This document shows positions 21,852 through 32,233 of a DNA stretch of 64,000 nucleotides, piece by piece. The translations under genes and the position numbers were made by a program. Each line of letters opens with the position of its first letter. The stretch's first letter is position 1. The notes beneath the pieces are model-generated. The model searched no databases and was not told the DNA's origin. It worked only from the letters and a program-made list of their open reading frames with translations. This stretch comes from Cladopsammia gracilis (Eukaryota > Cnidaria > Anthozoa > Scleractinia > Dendrophylliidae). The stretch lies in contig JAJGOT010000001.1 of assembly GCA_022457155.1 (NCBI GenBank), forward strand, positions 4,352,001 to 4,416,000, read 5' to 3'.

Positions 21852-23229
21852 TAAAGTGCAGGTTTGGGTGGTAATGCCTAATGTTTTTAATTTCTTTTGT
21901 TTTTAGCACGAACTGCACGTGCTATGCTTCAACTTCCTGGCAATTTGCATACGGTGCACATTTGCATGCGAACACACAATGCTACTTCCTAGCGTTCCTA
22001 CATGTACTCTGAATTCCATTGTGCCATTCTAACAAAGGAGACTTGAATAATCACATCCCGGTAAGGCTGAGCCTGCACGTAAAAGATTATTATGGTATTT
22101 TTCATTGTTTCTGAAGTGGGCGATTGCAAAACCTCGTACTTGTAGACAAGTATCCCTCTTTAAAATACTGATCACCACGTTTCAGTGTCAAAAAAACGCG
22201 AATGGACCACGGTCGCCTCGCATTTTTAATGAATTTTTTTTTCTCATGCTACTGTCTTTTCGACTCCGACGGAGTTGATTTAACCTTCATAACTTTTTTT
22301 TCTACGTCTACCTTGATTATCTTACCCCGTGAGAACATTGTCAAGTAGCAGACCACAGTTAGAGAAAACCTTAGTAGTGCTCTCTCGAGAAAACAAGGCA
22401 TCAGTTCCTAAACCGAAAACTTATCCAGAACAGTTAAAATTATTTTTTCCCCAGTCAAAAAACTTTCGAAATGCCGACCGAGTATAGGATAGAAGTCTGC
22501 ATCCCTGCAAAGCTCTGACTGCAACAACTCCTCGATCAGTATCTTCAGAGGTATTGAGATACTTAAGCCGCGAAACCGGGAACGGAAACAATACTACAAA
22601 CTCATGATACAATTTAAAATTGCCTACAGCCTAAAGTGTCGAAAATGAAGTCAACAAACAGCTGTGCAAATGAATTTATACCCGAGACTATATTAACTGT
22701 CAAGCAAAACAAAAACGGTACGTTTTCGAAATTCAGAAGACGTAACAGTACGTTTAGCAGTGCTCGGTTAATCCTCGTGTGCTTGATGGCCATGTTTACA
22801 AAAAGGTAAACTATGGTCACTCTAGCTGTCGAGAAAAAGCTACGCCGGGTTAACAGGTCTTTACAGGCAAATTCACCGCCAGAAACAACTTCAAGCATCA
22901 CGCTTTAGTGAATGTACAGACACCTATAGAACGAATTGAATGCCATTGTGATAATGTAATGGATAATTGAATCATTTATATATCCAGAAAAAAATCCTTC
23001 CGTTTCCGCGTTATTTCCGCTAAATCGGAAAACCCTAGTCAGACACTTAAATAAATTGAAATTCGATAAAAATGTACAAAATTGTCCCAAGTGCGATTTG
23101 GACCTAAGCTACAATAATGCGTGCGAAAACTCCTAGCTAGTAACAAACTTAAAGGCTTGCGGACAACAAGGGAAAGTACTATCCCGGACCTAACAATAAA
23201 CACATAGGGAAAGCGAATGGCACACTTAC
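21852..23229. other. Unassigned region downstream of candidate exon
   Basis: No established gene. On the minus strand two open frames (22614-22901 and 22421-22612) have fairly even residue composition but no recognised domain. If the exon at 23230-23254 is real, later exons could lie here. I cannot define their boundaries. Confidence 0.35.
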
Positions 23230-23254
23230 CGGGAATGACTGGGACGTGTGCCAT
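23230..23254 (-). CDS. Candidate first coding exon, partial
   Basis: ATG at 23254 in the strong context TTCACCATGG opens a frame MAHVPVIP plus one base of the next codon, then reaches a consensus splice donor G|GTAAGTG at 23229. A TATA element and an initiator-like TCAGTCC lie upstream with correct spacing (separate entry). The peptide is too short to identify, and no partner exon was found with confidence in the 1.4 kb downstream. It may be a transposon 5' exon instead of a host gene. Confidence 0.25.
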
Positions 23255-23281
23255 GGTGAACCACGGCGCAGCGATGATACA

Positions 23282-23313
23282 GGACTGAGGGCTAGTACGT
23301 ATAAGATTATATA
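23282..23313 (-). promoter_or_regulatory. Candidate TATA plus initiator
   Basis: On the minus strand TATATAATC starts at 23313, and TCAGTCC (initiator-like, A+1 at 23286) follows 27 bases later, the canonical TATA-to-start spacing of RNA polymerase II promoters. The ATG at 23254 is 32 bases further on. Confidence 0.3.
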
Positions 23314-23454
23314 GCCAAAAACGTGCCTACATTCCTACGCCAGTATCTTGGGGTTTAAAGTTACGTAATTCCTCGCGAAGCGAGGTTTATAAATTTGTCA
23401 CGCGTGGGGATCGCGCGTGGATCGCTGTAGGGCGATGGAATCTCGGGTTGACTT

Positions 23455-23457
<3 letters not shown>

Positions 23458-23536
<79 letters not shown>
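23458..23536 (+). repeat. (TA)n microsatellite
   Basis: Nearly pure TA over ~78 bp, directly bordering the Penelope-type end. AT-rich simple repeats often flank Penelope-like insertions. Confidence 0.95.
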
Positions 23537-23539
<3 letters not shown>

Positions 23540-23637
23540 AGAGAAACAACATAAATAGTGTTTCACGCAGTCGTAGGAGTGCTCGATGCAAATACATGCA
23601 GAGCGAAATACAATTTTAGATAGAAAATTTCTAGAGA

Positions 23638-23677
23638 CAGTTACTCGAGTTTCACGCACTAAGCGATCATCAAACTG
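23638..23677 (-). ncRNA. Hammerhead-ribozyme-like motif, C3 mutated
   Basis: On the minus strand: stem I CAGT, core TTGATGA (consensus CTGANGA with the first base changed), a hairpin TCGCTTAGTGCGT, then GAA, the palindrome ACTCGAGT (stem III plus U16.1), A at the cleavage position, and ACTG closing stem I. The order equals that of the plus-strand motif at 23706. The core change should reduce activity. Confidence 0.45.
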
Positions 23678-23705
23678 ATGATCGCTTAGTGCGTGAAACT
23701 CGAGT

Positions 23706-23745
23706 CAGTCTGATGATCGCTTAGTGCGTGAAACTCGAGTAACTG
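23706..23745 (+). ncRNA. Hammerhead-ribozyme-like motif, Penelope type
   Basis: In order: stem I strand CAGT (23706-23709), core CTGATGA (23710-23716), stem II CGC/GCG with loop TTAGT, then GAA (23730-23732), ACTCGAGT (23733-23740), A (23741) at the predicted cleavage site, and ACTG (23742-23745), an exact complement of CAGT. ACTCGAGT is self-complementary, so stem III could form only between two RNA copies, as proposed for dimeric hammerheads of Penelope-like elements. One weakness: the base pair next to the core (10.1-11.1) is U-U instead of G-C. Confidence 0.5.
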
Positions 23746-23768
23746 TCTCTAGAAATTTTCTATCTAAA

Positions 23769-23772
<4 letters not shown>

Positions 23773-23818
<46 letters not shown>
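23773..23818 (+). repeat. (TA)n microsatellite
   Basis: Uninterrupted TA repeat separating the two Penelope-type segments. Confidence 0.95.
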
Positions 23819-23823
<5 letters not shown>

Positions 23824-24090
23824 ATTGTAAAGGTCAAGAAACCAACTTCATATAGGTCTTTAGCTGTATTTGCTCTACGTTTCGGCCGTCGCGGCCTTCC
23901 TCAGGAGCGTACACTAGTTTGACAATAACGGTAACGGTTAGGTCAATATGAATTCAAATAATGCACTTACAATTAACGGTTAACTATGACGAAATAGCGC
24001 GATAACTTGAAAAGTTCAAATAGATTAAATGCGCGCGCGCGTGTAAATTTAGAGTAGGTCACGGTAATAATACAAGATATGTATATATAT
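23819..24090 (-). mobile_element. Second Penelope-type end
   Basis: On the minus strand it contains CTCCTGAGGAAGGCCGCGAC and GGCCGAAACGT, a motif common in LTR-like ends of Penelope-like elements, followed by an AT-rich stretch ending at the (TA)n tract. A (TA)n run also borders the other side (24079-24098). No coding remains. (Class inferred from the motif.). Confidence 0.5.
23872..23908 (-). ncRNA. Second hammerhead-like motif
   Basis: On the minus strand: stem I GCTC (23908-23905), core CTGAGGA, one extra A, stem II GGCCG/CGGCC with loop CGA, GAA, the palindrome ACGT, A at the cleavage position, then GAGC (23875-23872), an exact complement of GCTC. The architecture matches the motif at 23706 although the sequences differ. 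The extra A beside the core is unusual. Confidence 0.4.
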
Positions 24091-26180
24091 ATATATATCG
24101 CGATGGTGTCCTGCAGTTGCCTAGCAACAAAGGTCCAATGAGGTCATCCAGTGTGACGTCGATGCCTTTAAAAGGAATCTCGACCGATTCATGCTAAAGA
24201 GGTGTTATTCATCGTCGTGAAAAAAATTGTTTCCTTTGTCGGTGAAACACGGCCAATTTCTCATGCAGATGAGAGACAACAGCAAACACAACAATGCTTG
24301 ATTCAAGAAGTGGCTGGAAAACCTCGCCCGAGAATATTTACTACCAAAACTTTCAGAACATCGTGCATCGATTGATACGACGAACAGCCCAGGCGCACCG
24401 ATTGAGTAATGAGAATGAACTGAAATCAGCAACTATAAACGCTTCGACAAAATGCCTGCATTAGAATTCTGAAGAAAACCGATCACTGAGGAGAGACGAC
24501 ACCGAAGTTGTCGGACCAAATGATTGCAACGGGAGGCGGCAAGAAAATACTCGTGACAAATAATGATCAAACGTCAAACGGATGGAGAACAGCCGATCAG
24601 CCTTTGTACCAGCAACAATGAGTTCAGAGTGAGATGGCCAAATATTTCACGGTACTATTAACAGTTTACAACACTGACAATGTGTTACATGCAAGGAAAT
24701 GAAACTTGGCCTATACTATACAAAACAAGGTTTAACTCTCTCAATATTTGAATGCCTAAGATGTAAATAAGGAAAACTACGGATCACACAGGTGGAAATT
24801 ATTTCACAAATATTCAATATTTAAGCTTACGTGATGTTAGCATCATTTGTGAATGACCAGTGAGTGAAATATACATTGCATAACTTGAGTTTACGGCATT
24901 CCTTGTAAAATAATTCAATAAGAAATATTTTTCAAATGGTTTAGTAAGGAAGATTTTTGTTTTCAATTTGGATAAAATCATTTTATTAATATTAGGAAAA
25001 AATCATTTTTCTGCTAGCAATTACCAGCTAATGTATAGCAGCTATATAGGTAAACATGCACATGATTGTATTTATTTCATACATTGCTTATGGTATTTGC
25101 AGATTATTTGTTACATCTTGAATATTAATGTTGTGTGATCAATTTCTTAATTCTCATGACCTGTATCCTAAATATAGTAGTGTTATTGTTGAGAGAATCT
25201 CATGCTACTTTCTCAACCAATCGAAAATAAAACCAAAACGATCATGTCAGACTTGCTCGCACACATTTTCCCATTCTTGGCACTGGCTACCTGTAATTAC
25301 TCCGAGTTCTGATTGTTTCATTCGATTGACTGTATGTGTTGTGATTGGCCAAAGTAATCACTTTGGTTTTGGTTTTATGACACTTGATTGAAAACCAATC
25401 TATGACAATGCTATGTAATAATTACTAATAATATGGTTGTTGGTATGTTCTGTGCTCTACTATTCTATGTTACTGTACGTTGTTTCATTACTGTTTTTGG
25501 TGAGATTAAATAATATTATTATTTTTTACTGCAACTGTACCAGTTGTTTTATTTTTTGTACAGCATCACTCTTCAGCAGCACTCTTCAGCAGCAGTTAAC
25601 TCATGCGATCTCAACCATTAAAGGAAAATAGTGAATTGGGCTAGCAATTATTTGATACCCAGTATATTGAACAAAAACTACAGCAGGATCTAAGGGGAAC
25701 AGGTTAATTTGGAAGATAACATCCACAAGCTTCAAAATAAGAATTTGAGACAGCAGGAGTTAGCTGTAATCCTGATAAACCAACTCTCATCTAATAAAAA
25801 TAAACAGAACACCACTACATATTGTACTGGACTCAGGTCCACAACAGTACTGTACATCCACTTTCAAACCAATTTTCCATCTGACAATAATTAATGAAGA
25901 GGGAGTGGTGGGGGGGGGGGGGGTTCGATCAGAATGCCTGAGGGTCTTTTGCTGCCCAGTCCCATAGCAGTTACAACGACCCACAGCTCAAAACCCAGTA
26001 CCAGTACCCATTTATTTTATTTTAGGAAGACAGGAGACTGAGTACAAGTTGAATGGAAGAGAATGGGAACGTGAATGTCTCAAATTTCGAGGCCATCTAT
26101 CCTTCCCCCATCGCTAAAATTTTGCGGCACACCCTCCCGGAGCTTCGCGAGGTTCTGCGAGACACGTATTTCTGGTATAA
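24091..26180 (+). mobile_element. Composite transposon X, copy 2
   Basis: Collinear with 7640-10530 on the other strand. The start (TTGCCTAGCAACAAA at 24118), the protein remnant (24230-24620) and the conserved distal block (25245-26180, with TATTTTATTTTAGGAAGACA and AGCTTCGCGAGGTTCTGCGA) appear in the same order. The protein remnant is full of stops and frame breaks. A 14-base G tract at 25910-25923 interrupts the distal block. The end at about 26180 abuts a foldback. Confidence 0.65.
25910..25923 (+). repeat. Poly-G tract (14)
   Basis: Fourteen consecutive G inside transposon X copy 2; the homologous place in copy 1 has only the short GGGCGGGGG. Confidence 0.95.
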
Positions 26181-26181
26181 T

Positions 26182-26655
26182 GAATTTTACCATTGTTTGA
26201 AGGAATCCCCGTTGAGAATAGGTCTCAAATATCGATATATGGAATTTTAACAAGCTTCATTGGCCTTGTTCCCAGAATTTTATTGTGGCGTATCGTTCCC
26301 AGTTGATGTTTTTTCCGGCAACATCACCGCAATTAGGTGTATATAACTGAGTTAAACGACCCGCGGTCAACAATACTGCGAGTCACGTTTGTTTAAAATC
26401 AATTAAAAAGCTATTTAACTACAAAATAATGCACAATACTTCACGCAAAGCAATAAGGATAGCTTACTTTGTGACGGGATTCCACGGGTCGTTTAACTCA
26501 GTTATATACACCTAATTGCGATGACGTTGTCGGAAAAAAACATCAACTGGGAACGATACGACACAATGGAATTCTGGGAACAAGGCCAATGAATTAATAT
26601 ATCGATGTTTGAGACCTATTCTCAACGGGGATTCCTTCAAACAATGGTAAAATTC
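26182..26655. mobile_element. Large foldback element
   Basis: Inverted repeats of about 175-185 bp (GAATTTTACCATTGTTTGAA at the left; complement ending at 26655) surround a ~115-bp centre. Arms differ at several sites and by small indels, so this is not a recent palindrome. It sits exactly where transposon X copy 2 ends. No coding. Confidence 0.85.
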
Positions 26656-26802
26656 AAAACTGGAGAGCTAAAATTCTAATACTGAAAAGCCTCAATCCTA
26701 AACTGACGGTTTTTCCTATCAAAACGCTATAGTAATAAAACGTCATTTCCTTTGCGATACAATCATAATAAAAAGCTATGACATGTCTGACATTTATTTT
26801 AA

Positions 26803-27524
26803 GGTTACAGTGTACCTTCGGGGGTGTCTCCAGTATAACAGCTCTAGCGTCGTAAGATTACACTTAATATACCTCAACCCAGATATCAAATTAAAGCTTA
26901 TAGAGCTGGCTATCTAAATATGGAAACCATTTGGTAATAAAATGAATTGTCGAATTTTTTACAACGTCTAAATTCGAACGTCCGAATCAGCTTTAAAACG
27001 CTATAACTCAAAGCGATTATTATATTTTGCTAATTTGATTTGTTCTCGGGTTTCCGGACACGAAGCGCTAAAAAAACGTGTCGGCGATTTTCCATATTCA
27101 ATTGCAGTGAAAAGTTACAGAATATTTTCGAAAAGGGGAGAAAAAAAATTGGAATGATCGCACGGAAATGCCTCTTGACGAAAAAGTTTTCGGAATTAAG
27201 AAATTCGCCGACACGTTTTTATTGCTTATATGTTAGCCTAGCTTCTGTCCAAATTTAAGGAAAATCGAACAAATTTCCTTTGAGTTGTAGCTCTTTAAAG
27301 TGTCCCCAACAAGCGAAAAATTAACTTTGAGAAAACGGCGCTTAAAAAAACATATCGCTTAATAAACAAACTCCGCCCACAAAAGTTATACCGTCATTTC
27401 TCCGTCAATTTTCACTATTTTTCGATACTTTTTTTTTTTTGGATGAAAGTTCATTCTGTAAACTTTATTTTAACGCCAAAAAAATTTTTTTAATAAATTT
27501 TCGATCTGAAGGTACACTGTAACC
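26803..27524. mobile_element. TTAA-flanked MITE, GGTTACAG ends
   Basis: TTAA at 26799-26802 and 27525-27528; a perfect 17-bp terminal inverted repeat GGTTACAGTGTACCTTC. The body is 722 bp without transposase. A frame at 27040-27258 shows no recognisable product. Confidence 0.85.
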
Positions 27525-27534
27525 TTAAGTTTAA

Positions 27535-28128
27535 CCCTCGGACGTGCAAGGGGGGGGGGGGGGGGGGGAAGGTTTTTCTCCAATATTTTCAAGACCATTT
27601 AAGATTAGCACATGCCGTTTTCAGTAGCTAATCATTTATCCTAGAGACACATTTTGGAAAAGTTTGGCGGCAACCAGTTGCTATGGTAACGAGATATAAC
27701 GTCATAAGTAACATGAGGTCAACGCATTTTTGAATAAAAATGCTTTTATATGCTTTTTTCAGCGAAAATAAAAACATATAAAATGCTACCAAAAGCATCG
27801 AAATTTTCAATTATATGTTATTTTGCAACTGCAGCAAACAATATTTGCAATTTCCGCATTTCTCCGATAAAGTTGAATTTTTCGTAAAATCCAAGATGGC
27901 GGCCATATTGACGGCCATTTTGGATGACGTCACGGACCCCAGCAGCGTCACAACCCATAACATTTACCTTATCTTGTAGAGCACATCGCAGGCTATCTAT
28001 TAGAAGTAAAATATTTCCGAAATATTGCAACATGCAAAAACCCAAGGGGTATGGGGTTGCAACACCCCACCCCCCCCCCCCCCCCTCGTACCGCAGTGGC
28101 GGTATAAGTTTGCGTGTACGTCCGAGGG
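27535..28128. mobile_element. piggyBac-type MITE
   Basis: TTAA at 27531-27534 and 28129-28132, with CCCTCGGACGT and its exact complement as ends: the CCC...GGG/TTAA signature of piggyBac. Close to each end lies a homopolymer tract, 19 G (27550-27568) and 16 C (28070-28085), which are complementary and could pair. It begins six bases after the preceding element's TTAA. Confidence 0.9.
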
Positions 28129-28132
28129 TTAA

Positions 28133-29189
28133 CACTCTCACGCAAAAGTTCTCTAAGACACGCAAACATAGTTTTCATAACATATAAGACTTGAGCTTAT
28201 ATTGTTAACCCGATGGCGCTACAACGTCTTATTTTTTACCGGGGTATTTATAGTGCCCAAGTAATAGTGTGTGTGCGCTCACATGACGCTGATATTTCAA
28301 CATATGTACCAACAAGGATACTACAGCAACAAAATCAACCAAGTTCTTAGAAAATAATCACCCCCTTTACAAAAATGCAAATCGTTTTGATTCTCTCTTT
28401 GTAATTGTTTTCTTATTGATGAATTTTGTAAAAGATATACAGCTAATTTAGGAAAGAATCGAATGGAACGGAAATTTTTCGGGAAAAGTTAAAAAAAACT
28501 CCGAAAACGGTTGCACGACCGATTGGAAAACAATTAAGCTAAAACTGCGGAAATTTCGGGAAGAAAATGTAACTTGAATGGAAATGTCGGGAAATACATT
28601 AATTTCGAATATTCGGGTATACCTCGCGAGGTTCTCCTCTTATCTCGAAAATCGAAAATGTCTGTTCACGTTGTGTTTCACTCGCTGCCTGGACCCGGTT
28701 ATTCAACATATGGATAGTGTTGCTCATCGACAAATCGCTACACCGTGTTTAGTTAACACAATTTTCGTTAAGGTTTATCCACCTCTACTGACACCTTAAT
28801 AAGACCGGGACCAGACAAAAATGCCCGTTTTCAAGAGTGCTTCGCTTTAAGAAGGTCACTATTACTGACCTAAACCGATGTTAAATAGAATGCAATAACA
28901 AGTTTTCGTTCGTTATCGACCTTAGCTGACGATTACCTTTGCAAACTTGTTTTCATGAGTTAGATAAAGTAATAAAATGGAATAAGATGTTCTGAGTAGA
29001 CGTGGAGCCGATAATGCTAGTAACGTCTACATAATACAAAACTATAATTTGCTCAATAGTCCTGGCGTAGCCTTAGCCTTAGAAAAAGGAGTATAATCTA
29101 ATAGGAGAAAGGGTCAGCTGTCCTTTCGAGGGAGTAGAATGTTTTATTCTTACTATTAAACTTACCTAAAATTTGGTTTTTGCAAAAAG
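28133..29189. other. Unassigned spacer
   Basis: No gene seen. A plus frame at 28578-28799 has no known product. Near 29150 the minus strand has a donor-like TTTTAG|GTAAGTTT, part of the recurrent 29-46 kb unit. Confidence 0.4.
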
Positions 29190-31167
29190 GAGATTCACAA
29201 AAAGCCTCCGTGTCTGTTCTCGACAATCTATTTCCTTTTGCCTCAACAGCTAAACTCGAACTACGGAACTAAACTCGTTTATCTGTTCTTCCACGCTAAT
29301 TAAATATTTAAATTGGTGAAACTTGTTTTCGACAGAATCTTGGTACAGCAACATTTTTAAGTAAAACTGATAATTGTTTTTCTCTAATTATTTTATATCC
29401 TACTACCCACTCAGTATTCCTTGGATTGATGGAATCACGTTTAATACCTAAACTACGTCAGATAAAAGAGCTTGAGTAAAGTAAAGTAAACTCAAGGATA
29501 AAAGCTTTAAAATTTTTAAAAAGACAAATGAAAAAAAGAAAAAAAACACGATACTGAAAATTTGCTCAATCCGACGTCGTACAAATACAACAGTATATGT
29601 TTTCTGATATTTTTCTGAGCATGATGTTTCCTTTTGTCGCAACAGCTCATCTCGAACTATACCAGCCGATTGTCATTCAATAGCTAAATAAAAACACCTC
29701 TAATAAAAAGCTAACAAATCCGATATGAAGGGAAACTTCTGTCAAGGGACTAATGTCCCGAGCTTTACAGTCAATACACTTCACGCACTTAAACGCCCAT
29801 GGAATGAAGCTAGATTGCATTCTACACGTGTATATTCCATTCTTAAATTTCGTTACTGTAACATCGCAGATAGCTTAAAAGATAAAATGACAGTATTCGA
29901 ATGAACCAAATTGATCATTTCAGAATTGACCTTTGGGAAGTGTGGTCGATATGGCGAAAGAAATCCTTTATGAAATCACTCCTGAAAACAAATTCATGTT
30001 TCGATTGTAGAATATAAGAAACGAATAATCAGTAAATTTTTCGAAGAGTAAAATCGAAGAATGACCTAATCGATGAACAGTTGAAGCCGAGTGTGCGTTA
30101 ATGCGTGAAGTGCGTTGACTTTTAACTATTAATTAGGAGTCTATGTTCGAAGTCAAGTAGGAACAAGGACTTGAAGTTACATATTTTGTTCAGTAACGCC
30201 CGAAATTTGGCAAGACTACAATATTACAATTAAGGAGGGTTTCGGCGTAGAAATGAGCGCTGCCCTTGGTAAACATAATGTTAAGTTACCAATTCCATAT
30301 TATCTTACTATTTTCGATGTGGACAAACAGTACCTTGGTAAAAGTTTCTTGAAATCAGACTTATATTTTCCTCCTTTTAGATGCATTTTATTTTTAATAT
30401 TGTCACTTTAATGCTAGTCGTTCCGTCAAATATGAAGTAAATAATAGAAAATGTAAAAGCGTTTTAGCTTAAAGCAGTGCTAAAATTCTAGAGTGAAACG
30501 CCAAAAACTCAATATGAAAGGCAAAAATTCCTAAACAAACTTGCAGATGACCAACGAGGAAGAACTCAGAATTAACGTATTAAAGGACGACCACAAATCG
30601 GGAAGCCGTCAGAATAACAACTGTGATGAATCTGGTGAATACGGTATTTGGAAGGAATCCCGGCTGTTTCACAAAACGCGCGCTGGCCATTTCGGCTCTT
30701 TTCTAACGCCCTACTATGGGTTTTCATAGAGGTGTCTTTTTGCCTACAATTCACAAAACATCCGACAGATTATATCCACAAAGGAGCTGAGACTTGAATT
30801 GCCGGAAATGTTAACGAGATATTTCCATAAAATTCTCAAGCGCCGCATATAGAAAGACCTCTTAAGAGAGATGTGCTTTAAGAGGTTTTAATTTCAATTA
30901 GTCTGTTTCCTTTAGCCACGCAATTATTGCTCAACTCGAACTGGATAACAAAACTAAATTAATTTGCTTTTCCTTGCAGACATTAACATTAACTCTAGCG
31001 CTATATCAACAAAAATTAAATCCACAGGGAGAACATATAAAAGTACCACTTGCTTATTGTGGACGAGCACTTAGCTATCCAACTAATTCACAGGCACGCC
31101 ACTTAAACAGGGAAACAAATATTGCAAATTGAACATAACATTGTAAATGATTTCAACCCGGGAGTAT

Positions 31168-31267
31168 CAGTAGTCTGTCGAGTGTGATAGGTTAGTGTAG
31201 TTCTGCAAAAAAAACTGTTGTTTTCAGAACTACGCTAACCCGGACGATTACACTCGACAGACTTCTG
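31168..31267. repeat. Hairpin segment within block P copy 1
   Basis: CAGTAGTCTGTCGAGTGTGAT pairs with its near-complement at 31247-31267, with inner GTGTAGTTCTG...CAGAACTACGC pairing. The minus strand (CAGAACTACACTAACC followed by GGAC-like sequence) recalls sequence near Penelope-like element ends. The partner is at 38672. Confidence 0.7.
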
Positions 31268-31289
31268 AACAAAACATGTTAAAAATCCC

Positions 31290-31311
31290 AGGAGGAGGAG
31301 GAGGAGGAGGC
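31290..31311 (+). repeat. (AGG)n microsatellite
   Basis: Seven AGG/GAG triplets, absent from the homologous place in block P copy 2. Confidence 0.9.
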
Positions 31312-31640
31312 AGACCAGTGGGCTATTTGTAATCGACTCAACCAATATCGCGAAACCTTACCTTCGGCGGAAATTAAGCCAGGCAATGTTGTTCGATGTT
31401 CGCGAATTCTAAACCCCGCAAAATTGAATGACATTAGTGTATTCTCGAAGGTACACTACATATGTTTGAATGACGCAAATACGCACGCTATTTGAGACAA
31501 AAGGAGCCTGCAATTTTAGTTATTTTACCACGCTATGTTTTAGCAGCTCTAAAATCATTATAATTCTGCAAATAATTTTTATTTTGGAATAAACAATTTT
31601 GTATGTTTAGTTATTTATAGTCTTTGCGCATTTCGGTTTT

Positions 31641-32200
31641 TTAAATGCGCAGATAAAAACATTGTTATTATTATTATTGTTATTTTAGAGACTTGTTTGT
31701 TATAAAAGGAAAATATAGTTAAGTACTGAAGTACCGCAGGAACACCTTGCAAAAGAAGCGCGATTAAACCTGCTGAGTCTGAATTTGAATAAAAATCTTG
31801 CATTGATTTAATTTAAGTACAAATAACTGATGTAACTTTTCTTACTGTTACTAAAAATACGGCTGACTTCTTTAAATTTTATAGGAATCGCTGTCATTTT
31901 GGCAAGCTTCAAGCTTTTAAGATGGAGACGAGATCAGGTTGAATTCATGAATATAAAATATTTAAAGAATGGAGAGAAAAAAACCGCATTGCGGACCTGC
32001 AGGTGTACTCCCCCGGATATAAGTTATATAGGTAAATGACACACAAAAAGGCACGGTATTGGAGTCGTTTCTGACTGAAATACAGTAAACTTTGTCCGGA
32101 GCAAAACTCGCATCTTGGTATGAATAATGTCAGCCTTTACTCTCAGTTGATGTGTTTCTGCTTTATGAAATACATGGTGGAATTCGCTTTAAGGATACAG

Positions 32201-32233
<33 letters not shown>

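Larger units (their letters stand above)
23537..23772. mobile_element. Inverted Penelope-type ends
   Basis: Two copies of one sequence in inverted orientation. Each reads GTGCGTGAAACTCGAGTAAC then TGTCTCTAGAAATTTTCTAT and CTAAAATTGTAT. The minus-strand arm is longer (down to 23537); the plus-strand arm stops at the (TA)n tract at 23773. A third partial plus-strand repeat unit lies between them (23675-23705). The CTGATGA...GAAAC cores and TA-repeat flanks fit the LTR-like ends of Penelope-like retroelements. No reverse transcriptase or GIY-YIG coding is present. Confidence 0.6.
29190..31640. repeat. Duplicated block P, copy 1
   Basis: Homologous in order to 35920-39550. Examples are GCTAATTAAATATTTAAATT with its partner near 35990; AACCAAATTGATCATTT at 29902 and 37864; AGTACCTTGGTAAAAGTTTC at 30329 and AGTACCTTAGTAAAAGTTTC at 38047; and TAAGCCAGGCAATGTTGTTC at 31376 and 38891. 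Divergence is moderate (many substitutions and indels). No conserved coding frame emerges from the comparison. This copy lacks the MITEs found in copy 2 and the 304-bp tandem amplification. Confidence 0.85.
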
